Of a stretch of DNA of 64,000 nucleotides, positions 11,046-42,007 are shown in pieces. A program made the translations under genes and the position numbers. This stretch comes from Corbicula japonica (Eukaryota; Mollusca; Bivalvia; Venerida; Cyrenidae). The notes below the pieces were generated by a model. The model searched no databases and had not been told where the DNA came from. It was given only the letters and a program-made list of their open reading frames with translations. The DNA lies in assembly GCA_038501625.1 (NCBI GenBank), contig JAZAYU010000010.1, positions 1,674,001-1,738,000 on the forward strand. Direction: 5' to 3'. Position 1 is the first letter of the stretch. Every line of letters begins with the position of its first letter.

Positions 11046-12144
11046 TTATTTATAATATTTTGTAGAGGGATAACTGAATAGGGAACAATGTACCAATGTA
11101 CTGAAGAAATGTAATGGACTGCCTATTGTTCAGTTTGAACCAGTTCATTCACTGTACACAGGGGTGTTTTACTGAAATGAATTCAGTGAATATTTGAATG
11201 ATGCGCAGTGTAGACCTTGATCAGACTGCACAGTTGCATGAGCTGATCGAGGTCTACAGTTGTTGCAATTGAGACAAAACAACTGTGCTTAATACTTAAA
11301 TGGTTGATAGTGGAACAAATCAGTGTGTGTACAGTATTCATCGTCATGTTTGTTGATGATTAAGTCATGTTAAAATTAAGATTTGCACTACCTGTTTAGA
11401 AGAGGTCTCGGTACATGTTAATTATATTCTGTCTCAAATAATAATGACCTTGCTAAGACAAATGTCCAGTGTTGACTTTGTCAGCCCTAAAACTGTGTAG
11501 ATTGAGATAAATCAGTGCATGTTTGCAGTCTTATCGGAGTCTGCATTGTACCTAAGGATCTGTGAAATGAGCCATTTTTCATGGTTGTCTTAGGGGCCCT
11601 GGATCATAAAACTAAGAACTTGGGACCTGACTTAAATAACAACTAGAACTGCCAGATTTTTTTCCCTTTAACGATTCAAACCATGAAGTTTTGTCAGGGT
11701 CAAAGGTCAAGGTTACAGTCTTATGGTTCAGCCTGTCCATCACAGGCCTAATTTTGATCACAGCTTGCATCGACTAGAATTTAATAAACAGCTTTTATTT
11801 GTATAATTGTACATGTTTCCAAAACCAGGGATAATAAAATATAATAATAAAATAATAAAACTGAGATAAGAGACCTTTCTCAAATCTCTAGCACCAGTTT
11901 GGTTGAAATGGAGACTGGTCTTTTTTTTTAACCCTTTACTCTATAGATACACCTTTATTGCATGGGGAACAGTGTAGATCCGAATCAGCCGGCACTTCTG
12001 TGCCATCTGATCAGGATCTGCACGTCCCACTTTTAGATTCATTAGGTTATTTCTGACCCAGATGCAACCAGTGCAAATCAACATCAGGTGAACACATTTG
12101 CCGGCTGATTTGGATCTACTACCCAGGCGAAATTGATGGTCAGA

Positions 12145-12460
12145 AACCATGAACTACCATGGTAGTCCATGGTAGTTCATGGTCCTGGGACCATGAACTA
12201 ACATGTTTTGTTAAATGGCACCACGGTTTTAGACCATGGTCTTGGATCATTGTAGACCATGGTAGACCATGGTGTCAGTCCATGGTTAACCATGGTCTTG
12301 GACCATGGTAGACCATGTTAGTCCATGGTACTTCATGGTCCTAAGACCATGGACTACCATGTTTTGTTAAATGGCACCACGGTTTTAGACCATGGTAGAC
12401 CATGTTAGTCCATGGTACTTCATGGTCTACCATGTTTTGTAAAAAAGACCATGGTCAGAA
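12145..12460. repeat. CCATGG-rich array, left end of the 3.4-kb element
   Basis: Repeats of ACCATGG, AGTCCATGG and GACCATGGTAGACCATG. A longer unit ending ATGTTTTGTTAAATGGCACC occurs twice. CCATGG is its own reverse complement, so the strand can fold extensively. Confidence 0.85.
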
Positions 12461-13848
12461 ATTGGTAGTGAAATTTGAACATTCATGTTCAATCACAATA
12501 AGTCATAATAAACTATGGTAGTTCATGATAAACAATGATAGTGCATGACACACTGGTTTCTTGACAACAATCACAGTACACCACGATCTTACATAGTTCC
12601 TGCAAAAATATACATGTATATTGACACCTGCACAAAGAAAATATTTCATGACAGACAAAACATGAATTCAATTACCCTATTAAATTCTAATAAGGTGAAA
12701 TCCTGTATTCTACAAGTTTACTATGGTAAAAATATATAAATAATGTATTTAAAAATTAAATAAATTTATTGAAATAAAACAAAAACTTACAAAGCAGGAT
12801 TAAATTTAACAAATCAATAACATTTTTAACAGTTGACTAGAGTAGCATTCAGTTCAACACTTGTGCTGCCCACCAGTACACTAGATAGGTACAAAATAAT
12901 TAAATGTATAACATATATTGTATATTTTAAAAAATACTTAAGTTATGTTGAAAAAACTAAATTCAACCGTCATAATCATTCAAAAGTATAATGTAGAAAT
13001 AATGTCAGCTTATAAATTAAAATGCATAAAATTACATTGTACTTAGTTATGTCACCAGTTTTGTAATAGCATTTACATTGTACTTAGTATGTCACCAGTT
13101 TTGTGATTATATCTACTGAATGTTTCTTCCATTTAACTTTTCTTCCAAAAATACTAATTCTTCAATTTAATATTAAATAAATTCAAACAAGACACTGGTC
13201 TTCAATATAATTATTATATTGTTGTTGCAGCAGTTTAAAATGCTGATAATGTTATATTTGCTTTCTGTTTGATAACTGGTCCTAGTTGTAGCAGTTTAAT
13301 ATGCAGATATGTTGACACCTCTGTCATTTTTTTCCTGGTCTTGAGTTGGGATTGACACAGCCTTTAGTTCTTTTCCAATGCAGTAATCTGTGCCTTTTTC
13401 TCCTTCCAGTTTTTGAAGTTAGTATGGTAAAAAAATGAGTTTATGTAGTCACAGTCCGAGCATCCATCATTATATGCAGATAAACATCTTGTTGCCATTC
13501 ATTTACTGGTGTTTCGAGATACTAGAATTCCTGAAAATATACAGCATTATTTTTACATATGAAATGCACATTGGTATTTCGAAGTTATCTACACTTAGTA
13601 TCATTTGCAATCAATTTATAGATCTACTTAACAACAGAATATGTGCAGGACAACAGGAACAGCCAAGTCAGCTTTGCTCATAGTCATACATGTACCAGTC
13701 TTACATAAGTACTGGTATTTGACTGCACTGCACTTTCTCAGTTTGGCATAATTCATTTTTCATTTTCAACTTGACACAGTGAATATTCTAAGTTGATTAA
13801 AAATCGAACACTTATAATTATAATGTAAATTCCTGTGGTTATACTCAC

Positions 13849-13939
13849 AATTATAAATTTGGCTGTATTTCTTCTTTCTACATCATACAGTTTGGCCATT
13901 CTGGTACAGCCCATATTGTACTTTGGACTGCATCTTGCA
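13849..13939 (-). other. Exon-like segment b inside the 3.4-kb element
   Basis: It is bounded on the minus strand by ATAATTGCAG and a GTGAGT donor. It reads ARCSPKYNMGCTRMAKLYDV in one frame, open throughout, and joins segment a (14518-14556) in phase. No family was recognised. Confidence 0.35.
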
Positions 13940-14517
13940 CTGCAATTATATTTATAAAACAACAATGTACTTTTTATAAATGAAATTTATCATATGAATG
14001 ATAAACACTATTGATTTTAACATATCTTCAATAAATCATTTTTCATATATCAAGAGAAAGTTTATTTATGTTCGAGATTTATAACCAAATTTTGTAGAAA
14101 TAGTTAGGCAGTTCTGGATCAGTTACGTGTTCTGGATCTGTTCTGATCTCATCTATAGCTTGTATTATGATATTAGTAATTCATTGGGAAAGCAAATTAA
14201 TAATGCTTTTCTATATCTAGCCATCAATACTAAATATCAAAATTTAATGTTTCATGTATTCTCCACCCATTACAAGTTAGAACAAGTGGTGATTAACAGA
14301 CCCAGATTTTGAACTGCCTGAACTTTTTCTAGTGGAGTCTTGAAAACCTATTTCAAAATAACACATTAACAAAACACAATTTGCATTATTCCTGGGTTAT
14401 AAGTATTTATAACTCAGATTATTCTAACAATGTCAGTGTGTATGGTAAATTTGCCACAAAGCAGAGATGAATAATTTGGGTCTCGAAAATGACTGATAAA
14501 GAAGATTAACAACCTAC

Positions 14518-14556
14518 CAGATGCATTGTTCCTTATCACAAAACGATTTTCTTCTC
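14518..14556 (-). other. Exon-like segment a inside the 3.4-kb element
   Basis: It is bounded on the minus strand by ATATCTCACAG and a GTAGGT donor. It reads RRKSFCDKEQCI and splices in phase to segment b, giving a Cys-rich stretch (C-x4-C-x-C-x2-C). The segment is short, so chance remains possible. Confidence 0.3.
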
Positions 14557-15257
14557 CTGTGAGATATCAAATGTTTTCTTCTTGTTCAGTTTATGACTGC
14601 AGCATCATTTAACTCTTTTTTTGTTTGAATAGTCCTTTTGCGCCTTTTCAGGTCAGTGACTCATACATTACAGCATCCTGCAACTTATAATGTGAAGTAT
14701 CCTGGAATCCCAGTATCCTGGAATCCTTGTATAAAACCTCAATCACATTTGGGATAATAACAACTTTTCTAAAAAGTTAGACATAAGATGTTCATATTAT
14801 ATTCTTCTTCTACTGCAGTAACTGATAAATAATTTTATCTTTAATTGTCAGTGTATTTAGGTTTGTATAAAACAACTACATATTATGATTCTAAGCATCA
14901 GTAGACTCATACACAGTCCTTTGTTGTAAAGATAAAGTTCTTCAGAAAACATCTTCTCCAAAACCAGAGGTCCAATTTAAAATGATTTTACTGGGATGAT
15001 TCTGGGTTGTTCCCCTAAAAATCTGCTAAAATATAATTGACCCTTACAGAATTGTGGTTAAAATGGCAACAAAATTATTTCAGAGGATAGTGTGTGTGTG
15101 ACCATGCAATACCAAATTAGCTTAAATGAACTTGATCTATGAAATATAATGCAACCATGGGCAGATTTTCTTGTTTTTATTCACTTAGTGCAGAAAAACA
15201 CTGAATTCACTGTTATATTTGTGACAATTATGGAATACAGTAACCCTTTGGATGAAT

Positions 15258-15535
15258 AGCTGACCATGGTATACCATGGTCAACAATTTTAGTGACCATG
15301 GTAGTCCATGGTCTGCAATAGTGACCATGGTAGACCATGGTCAGAAAACAGTTCTGACCATGGTGTACCATGGTCAAAATGATCTTCAAGCTTTGACCAT
15401 GGTGTACCATGGTCTGACCATGGTACACCATGGTTCATACCACGGTTTTTGATGGTATTTGATGGTCAACCATGATAGTTCATGTTCGACCATCAAAAAC
15501 CATGCAGACCATGGTTGACCATGGAAAGCATTTCA
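15258..15535. repeat. CCATGG-rich array, right end of the 3.4-kb element
   Basis: GACCATGGTxxACCATGGTC units repeat with short spacers. A minus-strand frame of MVHHGQ repeats is a by-product of the period. Confidence 0.85.
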
Positions 15536-15655
15536 CCTGGGTCTGGTCACACAGGCGTTAGTGGCGTATATATGGTGTAAAGGGTTAACCAGTTAGATGC
15601 TTGAGAATTGAGACAGGTCTCCAGTTTTAAGTTTAATAATCATAGGTCCTGCTTT

Positions 15656-17131
15656 TGTCATGTTCGTTAACTTCAACTTTGGAAACAGGGAGCAAAAAAG
15701 GGCCCGTAACCCTGGTTACGCATAATTATGCAGTTTGTATTCATTGATTAGGACATCTGACTGAAGATTACTGTGAATCAGACTCGGCTATTGATTACGT
15801 AATGTCGCCTTGACAGTCTTGAAGACTCCTGTCTGCAATGATATTCCGTGAAAATGCAATTGCACTTATAATCTTCTCATAAAGAACTGTGAAATTGTAC
15901 ATGTGCACAGCAGTAGGGATACACTATGAGAACTAGAGAGGACCTAAAAGTTTCGCTTCATCATATTTATTAATTTGTTATTCTTGAAGTTGAAAAGAAA
16001 TTCAAATTGTGCAAAAAAAAGGGAAATCTATATTGTCGAGTTTTTTGTGAATTTATATGTTGAAATAAGAAGTTTTGAAGAATAAACAACTTTTAAATAT
16101 ACTGCAAATAATTTTTAACAGTGTGTTTCCATGGACTTCAGTTTCTACTTTCAGAAATTAGTATAAGTAGTTAGTTACACCGTGTGGCTGTTTATCGGAT
16201 TTCTATATGAACAATGATTAATGTTTAATTGCTTTTTGTTCTGTGAAGTCCTTTTATGGATATAAGTGTAAATAATTGATTGACAGGTCTTAATTTAAGT
16301 GTACATGGTATATATACAAGACATTTCACCGCATATTTTTAATACTTTGTCAAGATCGGAACTTGTATTTCTTTGTCAAGGACTTTAAGGAAGTGACTGC
16401 TTCATGATTCATGCGTTAACTAACAACTTTTGGATTCCTAAAGTGCTTTTTAGATGCAAAAGTTGTGTAAAGATAGCATTTTAGGATCATTTTACTGATA
16501 AGCATTTTCAATCTCTACATTAAAGCAACTATTTCATTTTTTGGAATGAGGTTAACATTTTATGCATACTGTGAGACTTTCATGTCAATTAACTGAGGAC
16601 ATTTAAAAAAAGGAGTTGTTAATTCCCATTTCATTTATGCAATTAAATGGAAATTAATGTAAAGTGTTATTGTTAAAAGTTTCATATTCTGTGAACAAAT
16701 TTGTTTGAATATTTTATGGACAGTAAAATATTTAGATTTACATGAGGTAAAAAAGAATATAGTTCTTAACTTTGGTCAAAATTGGTTACCAGACTGCTTT
16801 AAACAATGCAATGACAGAAATGGAATTGAGGTTTAAGTTCTTATGACATTCTTCAGCTACGCACTGATTAGCAATTGATTATAATTGACATTTAGTTCTT
16901 TTAAAACTTTAAACCAAAATCAGGATAAGTAAAAATACTTACTTGGAGCTTTCGATTAGACAGAAGGAAAAGCCAGGTGTCAGTCAAGAAGTGCATTTGT
17001 TGGGATCACATCTGAGATTTATCCAGGAAATTACTCTAGAATTTATAATGTCAATGCGAACATTTTGAACTTGGTAAAGTGCAGCTTTCAACATTTATTT
17101 GTGAAACATTTTATCAAGTGCATAAAGCAAA
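15656..17131. promoter_or_regulatory. Upstream region and 5' UTR of the DHPase/CRMP gene
   Basis: About 1.5 kb of AT-rich sequence before the predicted start codon. No TATA box in convincing context, CpG cluster or other gene was seen. Further untranslated first exons or alternative starts may lie here. Confidence 0.3.
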
Positions 17132-36704
<19,573 letters not shown>

Positions 36705-37080
36705 AAACACGCCATTCTAGAATCTTCAAATTGTCATCAACTTCATTCTAGAATCTACAAATTATGGTTAAAAACATTCATGCAACCAGCATAAATTTGA
36801 TTCCATTTCAACCAGCAGAATCTTCATACAAACAATGGAAATTTCAAGTTGCTACAGTATTGTTTCATAGCAACCATCAACCAACCGTGAACTTTGACCT
36901 TTAGTTGTTTGAAGGTCATCCTATTTTTAGCAAAGTGTGTGTTGGTTTTGGGATCCACTTTAGAGATGGGTATAAGTAGAAAGCAAAGTGTTGAATTTTG
37001 TGATTTCTTTATTTCAGCTAGTCTTAGAAAATTAAATGCTTTAAGTGATGAAATTGAAACAAATGTTAATAAAAAAGAAA
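36705..37080 (+). terminator. Probable 3' UTR with AATAAA at 37068
   Basis: AATAAA at 37068-37073 follows the stop codon by 364 bases and precedes an A-rich run. No alternative gene lies between. The real cleavage site cannot be fixed by eye. Confidence 0.35.
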
Positions 37081-37112
37081 AAAAAAGATTTAAAATGGCA
37101 AGTTGAACTGTT

Positions 37113-37355
37113 TTAACCCTATACTCCATGGATTATGGCTATTTTTACATGGCAAACAATGTAGATCCAGAATGGCTGGGACATCCATGCTGTCTGATCA
37201 AGATCTGCACTATTCGCTTAAAGATTCATAAGGTTATTTCTGACCAAGAAGTGAACAGCATAGATACAGATTAGATTGCACCGATATGCCTGTTGATCTG
37301 GATCTGCATTGGCTGCAGATGTGATAAAGCCCATACATATGGAGTAAAGGGTTAA
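37113..37355. mobile_element. TTAA-type MITE downstream of the gene
   Basis: TTAA at both ends; CCCTATACTCCATGG / CATATGGAGTAAAGGG arms and the GATTCATAAGGTTATTTCTG core. Confidence 0.8.
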
Positions 37356-38091
37356 AATTATGTATCATGATTTCAAGTTTAAACAAAACAAAAACAATGA
37401 CTGAATCTATCATAAAGTAACTTTTTTTTCCAAAACCAGCAATAAGGCAATTGGGTTACTGAAAACCTGTCACTGTGTTGGACAGTGATATTGTAAGGGT
37501 GCAGTCTAAACCTGAAGGGCCTGCAGTCTCAGAAACTGTTAAGAGAGAGTCAAAGTTGTATAGCTTATGTGTTCAGTGTACATTTCATGTAATCTACGCT
37601 TTCTGTATTAACGTTCAGCCGCTCAACATTTTCTGTTTTAGTGTTCTCTTCTGTGCCTGAAACTGGCTTGTATGTGAAGTGTTCATTTATAAAAAAAAAA
37701 TGGAGGTAAATTAAGGTAATAATTATCAACTTATAATAATTCGCTTAAAGGTTTAAAGCATCATTTCTTCACCAAATGTTGAATATGATTCTATGTGCCT
37801 ATAATGCTTTAAGATATGATAATTTTGAGCTAATGAATCTAATTCGAGCATTGTGTTCAAACAGCATCCAGTTTTCATCATTTCAGATGAATCACAACTA
37901 TTCATCCTTATACCATAAGGTCAGAGGAAATGTACTGTTAGATTACCGTCGGAATTTTGTAAGAAAAATTGGTCGCCATTTGAGTTATTTTTTAAATTTT
38001 AAACAGAAGAAAGTATGATTATAATAATTATTGTACATTATATGATCTCCTTGATTAAGTTATTGATTTAGCAATACTGTATTAACCATTC
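37356..38091. other. Intergenic, no gene seen
   Basis: Frames of 60-80 codons are present without motif or splice support. Confidence 0.45.
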
Positions 38092-39053
38092 ACTCCACGT
38101 TGACGAACAGTGTAGATCCAGATCAGCCCACACATCTATGCCATCTGATCAATATCTGCACTGTTCACTTTTGGAATTATTAGGTTAATTCTGACCAAAC
38201 AAGCATACACAGGGTCCGTACAGACCTGGAAAAGTCCTTGAATTTAACATCTGTCCTGGAAATGTCCTGAAAAACGAAATTTCCGGATTTTGTCCTGGAA
38301 TTGTACTGAAAAAATGTGAAAACCCCTTGAAAAATGAAAAAATGTCCTTGAATTTTCAACCGCAAAATCAAGACGTGTAAAATGTCGAATGCATACATCG
38401 TAGATCGCCAGAATTGTTGTACAAACGACAACTCGTCAGTAAGCTGCGAAATGCCGGGGTAAAATTAATACCGGATACCTGACACCGGGTTTTAGTTAAG
38501 TCCGATCGCGTGACGTCACTCTGAAAAGCGTGCACGGTAGAAACAATTCATCTGCATTTTCACCGACGAGTGATTATGAGTTCTAGAAGGAAATGTGTGT
38601 ACAACCCTGAGTGGGAGAGCAATGCCGTTTATCAGACGTGAACCGACCATTTAAGGCCCACAAAACAAAAGCAATTTGTAGCGTGTGTGATAAAATTATC
38701 GACATTTCAAACATGGGAGAAGCGGCGCTGAAGTAGCACACAAAAGCGGAAAAACAAGTACAGTTAGAAGGGCTTGAGACAGAAATTTCGGATAAATTAT
38801 CTTCTTTGAAACAGTTGTAAAGAGTATGTATCAGATAATTATAATTGTAACTGCGTAATTACATGATAAATTTGTCCTTGAAAATTACTTTTTTGTCCTG
38901 GAAAAGTCCTGGAACTTTATTTTACCAAATCTGTACGGACCCTGATACAGTGCAGATCCTGATCAGATGGTAGGGATGTGATGGCTGATCTGGTCTTACC
39001 CAGTACACTGTTAGCACATGCAGTACAAACTGAGTTAAGGAGAAAAGGGTTAA
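38092..39053. mobile_element. TTAA-type MITE split by a hAT-like insertion
   Basis: TTAACCATTCACTCC on the left and GAGAAAAGGGTTAA on the right belong to one MITE. Its middle is opened at the CATACAGTGCAGATCC motif by the element at 38210-38944. Confidence 0.82.
38210..38944 (+). mobile_element. 735-bp hAT-like transposon remnant with BED-finger fragment
   Basis: Ends CAGGGTCCGTACAGA and TCTGTACGGACCCTG are exact inverted copies; further in, CTGGAAAAGTCCTTGAA pairs with a related CTGGAAAAGTCCTGGAA string. ATACA (38205-38209 and 38945-38949) flanks both sides. Removing the element and one ATACA restores the MITE consensus. Inside, from the ATG at 38577, MSSRRKCVYNPEWESNAVYQ and, in other frames, CDK- and SNMGEAALK-like strings recall the BED-type zinc finger at the start of hAT transposases, broken by a stop and frameshifts. 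hAT elements usually duplicate 8 bp, so 5 bp is atypical. Confidence 0.75.
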
Positions 39054-39161
39054 ATCGGGGAGATGGGACAAGTATCTAAAAATATGTTTTCTCTGACATT
39101 ATAGTTGTTCAAGTATTATTTCCATAATCATAATCTCCCATCCAGTCATTCTCTCATTTCT

Positions 39162-39444
39162 TTAACCCTTAACTCCATGTTTATGCCTGGGCGACAAGTT
39201 TATATCCAGAACCTAAGATCATTAAACTCAGTTTAAAGACCAGTCTCAAATCTCAAGCATCTGATTGGCTGAAATGGCGACCAGTCGCTATTTTAGAGCT
39301 ATGCTGTTTGCTTGATGGTAAAAAGTAACATAAAGAATCAAAAAGCAGTGTTGATCCTAATCAGACAGCATGGATGTGCAGGACGGTCTAGATCTAAACT
39401 ATTTGAACATGGGATTTAGGCTTTATCTATGAATTGAAGGTTAA
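39162..39444. mobile_element. TTAA-type MITE with half a hairpin MITE inside
   Basis: TTAACCCTTAACTCC ... GAAGGTTAA. At about 39218-39300 the left half of the GCTTGAG hairpin (CAAATCTCAAGCATCTGATT) is inserted without its right half, so a deletion followed the insertion. Confidence 0.65.
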
Positions 39445-39787
39445 AATGGGCTTGTATGAAAGATTGGTATTGTGAAGTAAGGATAGACATGCATGCAAAC
39501 CATTTATTTATTTCAGTCATTTGCTAGGATAATAAATTATCACAGAATTTTTAACTACCTAAATGTTCAATTTTGTCATTTTACATATAAATGTATGTAG
39601 TGTTTTTGCTTTAAATGAGCATTGTTTTATTATTATTATATTATGTACAGTATTGTATCTAAGAATTGAACTTAAACAAAAAAATCTTGTTTTTTTTTTA
39701 GAAAATGTAGACATTTTATAGCACACCCAGATATATAATGAATTTAAACTTGATGTTTTTTTATGAGCTGGGGCTCCTTTTATCATG

Positions 39788-40030
39788 TTAATCCTTGCCT
39801 CCATAGACACACCTTTACTGCATGGGCAAACAGTGTAGATCCAGATCAGCCGGCACATCCGTGCTGTCTGATCAGGATCTGCACTGTTAGCTTTTTGATT
39901 GGTTAGGTTATTTCCGACTAAAATGTGACCAGTGCAGATCCTGATCAGATGTCACAGATGTGCCAGCTGATCTGGATCTACACTGGTTGCTTATGCATAA
40001 AAATGTGTATATATGGAGAAAAGGGTTCAA
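39788..40030. mobile_element. TTAA-type MITE, near full length
   Basis: TTAATCCTTGCCTCCATAGA ... TATATATGGAGAAAAGGG. Both internal modules and the GGTTAGGTTATTTCCGACTA core are intact. A partial copy follows at about 40700-40870. Confidence 0.8.
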
Positions 40031-41020
40031 ACCTAGACAGAATTTGTAGTTACTATAATATTTGTTTTGTAGTTCTTGTAAAATTTTCATTTAAGATTAT
40101 TATGTTCATTTTTGAAGGCCTGTTATTAAGTTTATACTTGGCTAATGATTAAAGTATACCCAGTAGAATATAGCTCTTGTGTTTTCCTTCAAACTTTCAG
40201 TCACATGATATATGGGGCGCGTCACAGGAAAAGGTACCTTCGGTCATATTTTGTAATATTTTAGTTGTTACTATATTTAGAATGAACATCCAACTATCTA
40301 TTATTTTTTCATAAATAAAATGTAATTTTGTTACATATTTTTACAAAACAATGGTTATTTTACAGCGAAATGCATAATAATTAATGTCATCTGTTCAACT
40401 TTATGACATCATTTTAAGGAATGACATCAACTGTCCAAAGATACCTTTTCCTGCGACGCGCCCCATATAATATTGCTTACTTAAGTGAACTATTATAAAA
40501 CAAACTGCACTCCTGTCAGTGTCAGATCAAGATGGAATTCAGAAGACTTGCAGCAGTGTTTGCATGGGGATTTTGCCAGAGATTTGGAAATTAAAATGCA
40601 GATACCCTCTGTTTGCCCCCAAACAAACCCCTTTCTGGAAATCTTTGCATCCGACCCTGTGATATTATAAGCTTACCAAGAGGTCCTGACCAGACTGACA
40701 GTTTAACAAAATCTCCATTTCTGCACTGGTCGCTTTTTTGTCAGAAATAATTTAATAAATCAAAAAGCTAACAGAGCAGATCCTGCTAAGACGGCACAGA
40801 TGTGCCGGCTGATCTGGATCTACACTGGTCGCACATGCCGTAAAAGTCTGTATATGGAGAAAACGGTTAAGATGCATATTAACTGTGCAGTGTTATTGAT
40901 ATCTAGACTATGGATCTTTTTCCCCAAAATTTATATTTGAAATTTTAGCAAGTTTTTGCCATTTTGCATTATTAGTGACCCCTTAATACTGGACACCGCC
41001 GCCAGAAAATAAGATCCCTA
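40031..41020. other. Intergenic with repeat fragments
   Basis: It includes 40070-40200, repeated at about 46075-46220 (GTAGTTCTTGTAAAATTTTC, GGCCTGTTATTAAGTTTATA). GGGGCGCGTCACAGGAAAAGG at 40214 is mirrored by CCTTTTCCTGCGACGCGCCCC at 40445-40465, a foldback of about 250 bp. Confidence 0.5.
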
Positions 41021-42007
41021 TTTGTCTACCTGGTATCGCAGGCGACACAATAACAAGGCAACCTAAACCCAGACCTAATTGATATTCCTAGCAATAAAAT
41101 ATAATTCTCTACTATATATACTCTGAAGTCGAATTTCAGTTACACCAACCCTTATGAAAATAATCGGTGATGTGTTAATGGTCGAAACATGAAAAATACT
41201 TTAAACTTCAAAAACAGTAATTTTTAGATTGATATTAAGGTTAAAAATTTAATCGCCAATTAGATAAAATAAAAAATGAATATAATCATAAAAACACAAA
41301 CTACATTGCCAGTTTCACTGAAAAAAAAATTATTTGGTTTAACTGCTAAGATGGGAGAATATTTCTACATGAATATGATTGTTTATTGTTATCTCCCTTT
41401 CTCAAATTTCAGAAAAGGAAAGAGGAAGTTAATTTTTTGTTAAATTTCAAGAACAGAAAATAGGAAGTTTACCTGACTGGAGAACACGCAAATTCTATGT
41501 CATCCTTAAATCTTATTTTACTTACAAAATAGCAGGTTTGTTCAAAATCTTATTTAAAAGATTGAGACAGTAATTTCACATTAAACACAAAGCAATATTT
41601 TTTTCTTTGTTTCTGTTTCATTGTTGTTAATATTTCAATCAAATTCTCCCTTTAAAAAAGAAAGCAAAAATAGTAAACTTGCAGTCTATGCAAACATTTC
41701 TATGGTTATTTCTTTGTTGGTGTTCGGAAAATTTTTCATTTTGTTCAATGACGAAGCTAGGTTGAGGTTGTTCGCTCTGGATGCTGTTTATACTTGAGTA
41801 TTCTTTAGTTACGATTTAATTAAGAATTGTGATCTAGACTAGTTTTTGTTTTCTTCAATAACAAGAGGTACATATGTTGTTTTTTTTTGCAGTTCCATCT
41901 CTTTTGAGAATTAGTCTAACATAGGTGAAACAATATTTTAATTTAAATAAGACAATAAAAATTGCAATTTATTTGATATGTTATATCCACAACATAAATT
42001 CTTCAGA

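Larger units (their letters stand above)
12121..15542. mobile_element. 3.4-kb element with ACCCAGG ends and CCATGG-rich termini
   Basis: The ends ACCCAGGCGAAAT (left) and ATTTCACCTGGGT (right) are inverted copies. Just inside each end lies an array of CCATGG-based repeats (about 12145-12460 and 15258-15535) that can pair within and between arms. The 2.7 kb interior is AT-rich. The target duplication is unclear; CT is shared at both junctions. Two exon-like segments with compatible phase lie on the minus strand inside. I do not recognise the superfamily. Confidence 0.65.
11838..15655. mobile_element. Three-level nest: hairpin MITE, then TTAA MITE, then 3.4-kb CCATGG element
   Basis: The outer layer is the CTGAGA/GCTTGAG hairpin MITE: left half 11838-11927, right half 15589-15655. 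It is split by a TTAA/CCCTTTACTC MITE (11928-12120 and 15543-15588, with TTAA at both outer ends). That MITE is itself split, within its GGATCTACACTGG motif, by the 3.4-kb element 12121-15542. The order of insertion is therefore readable from the sequence. Confidence 0.75.

Noticed and set aside
13435..13683. 82-codon plus-strand frame inside the 3.4-kb element
   Set aside because: Composition follows the AT-rich background and the exon-like segments nearby are on the opposite strand.
15228..15431. Minus-strand open frame with MVHHGQ-type repeats
   Set aside because: It is the translation of the CCATGG array; the frame exists only because of the repeat period.
37475..37660. 61-codon plus-strand frame after the DHPase/CRMP gene
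   Set aside because: No splice context or family motif; it lies in probable 3' flanking sequence.
41978..42007. Upstream in-frame ATG as the start of cGLR copy 2
   Set aside because: In copy 3 the same stretch has lost a base and is out of frame, and TTCTTCAG before the inner ATG looks like a splice acceptor; the inner start is favoured.
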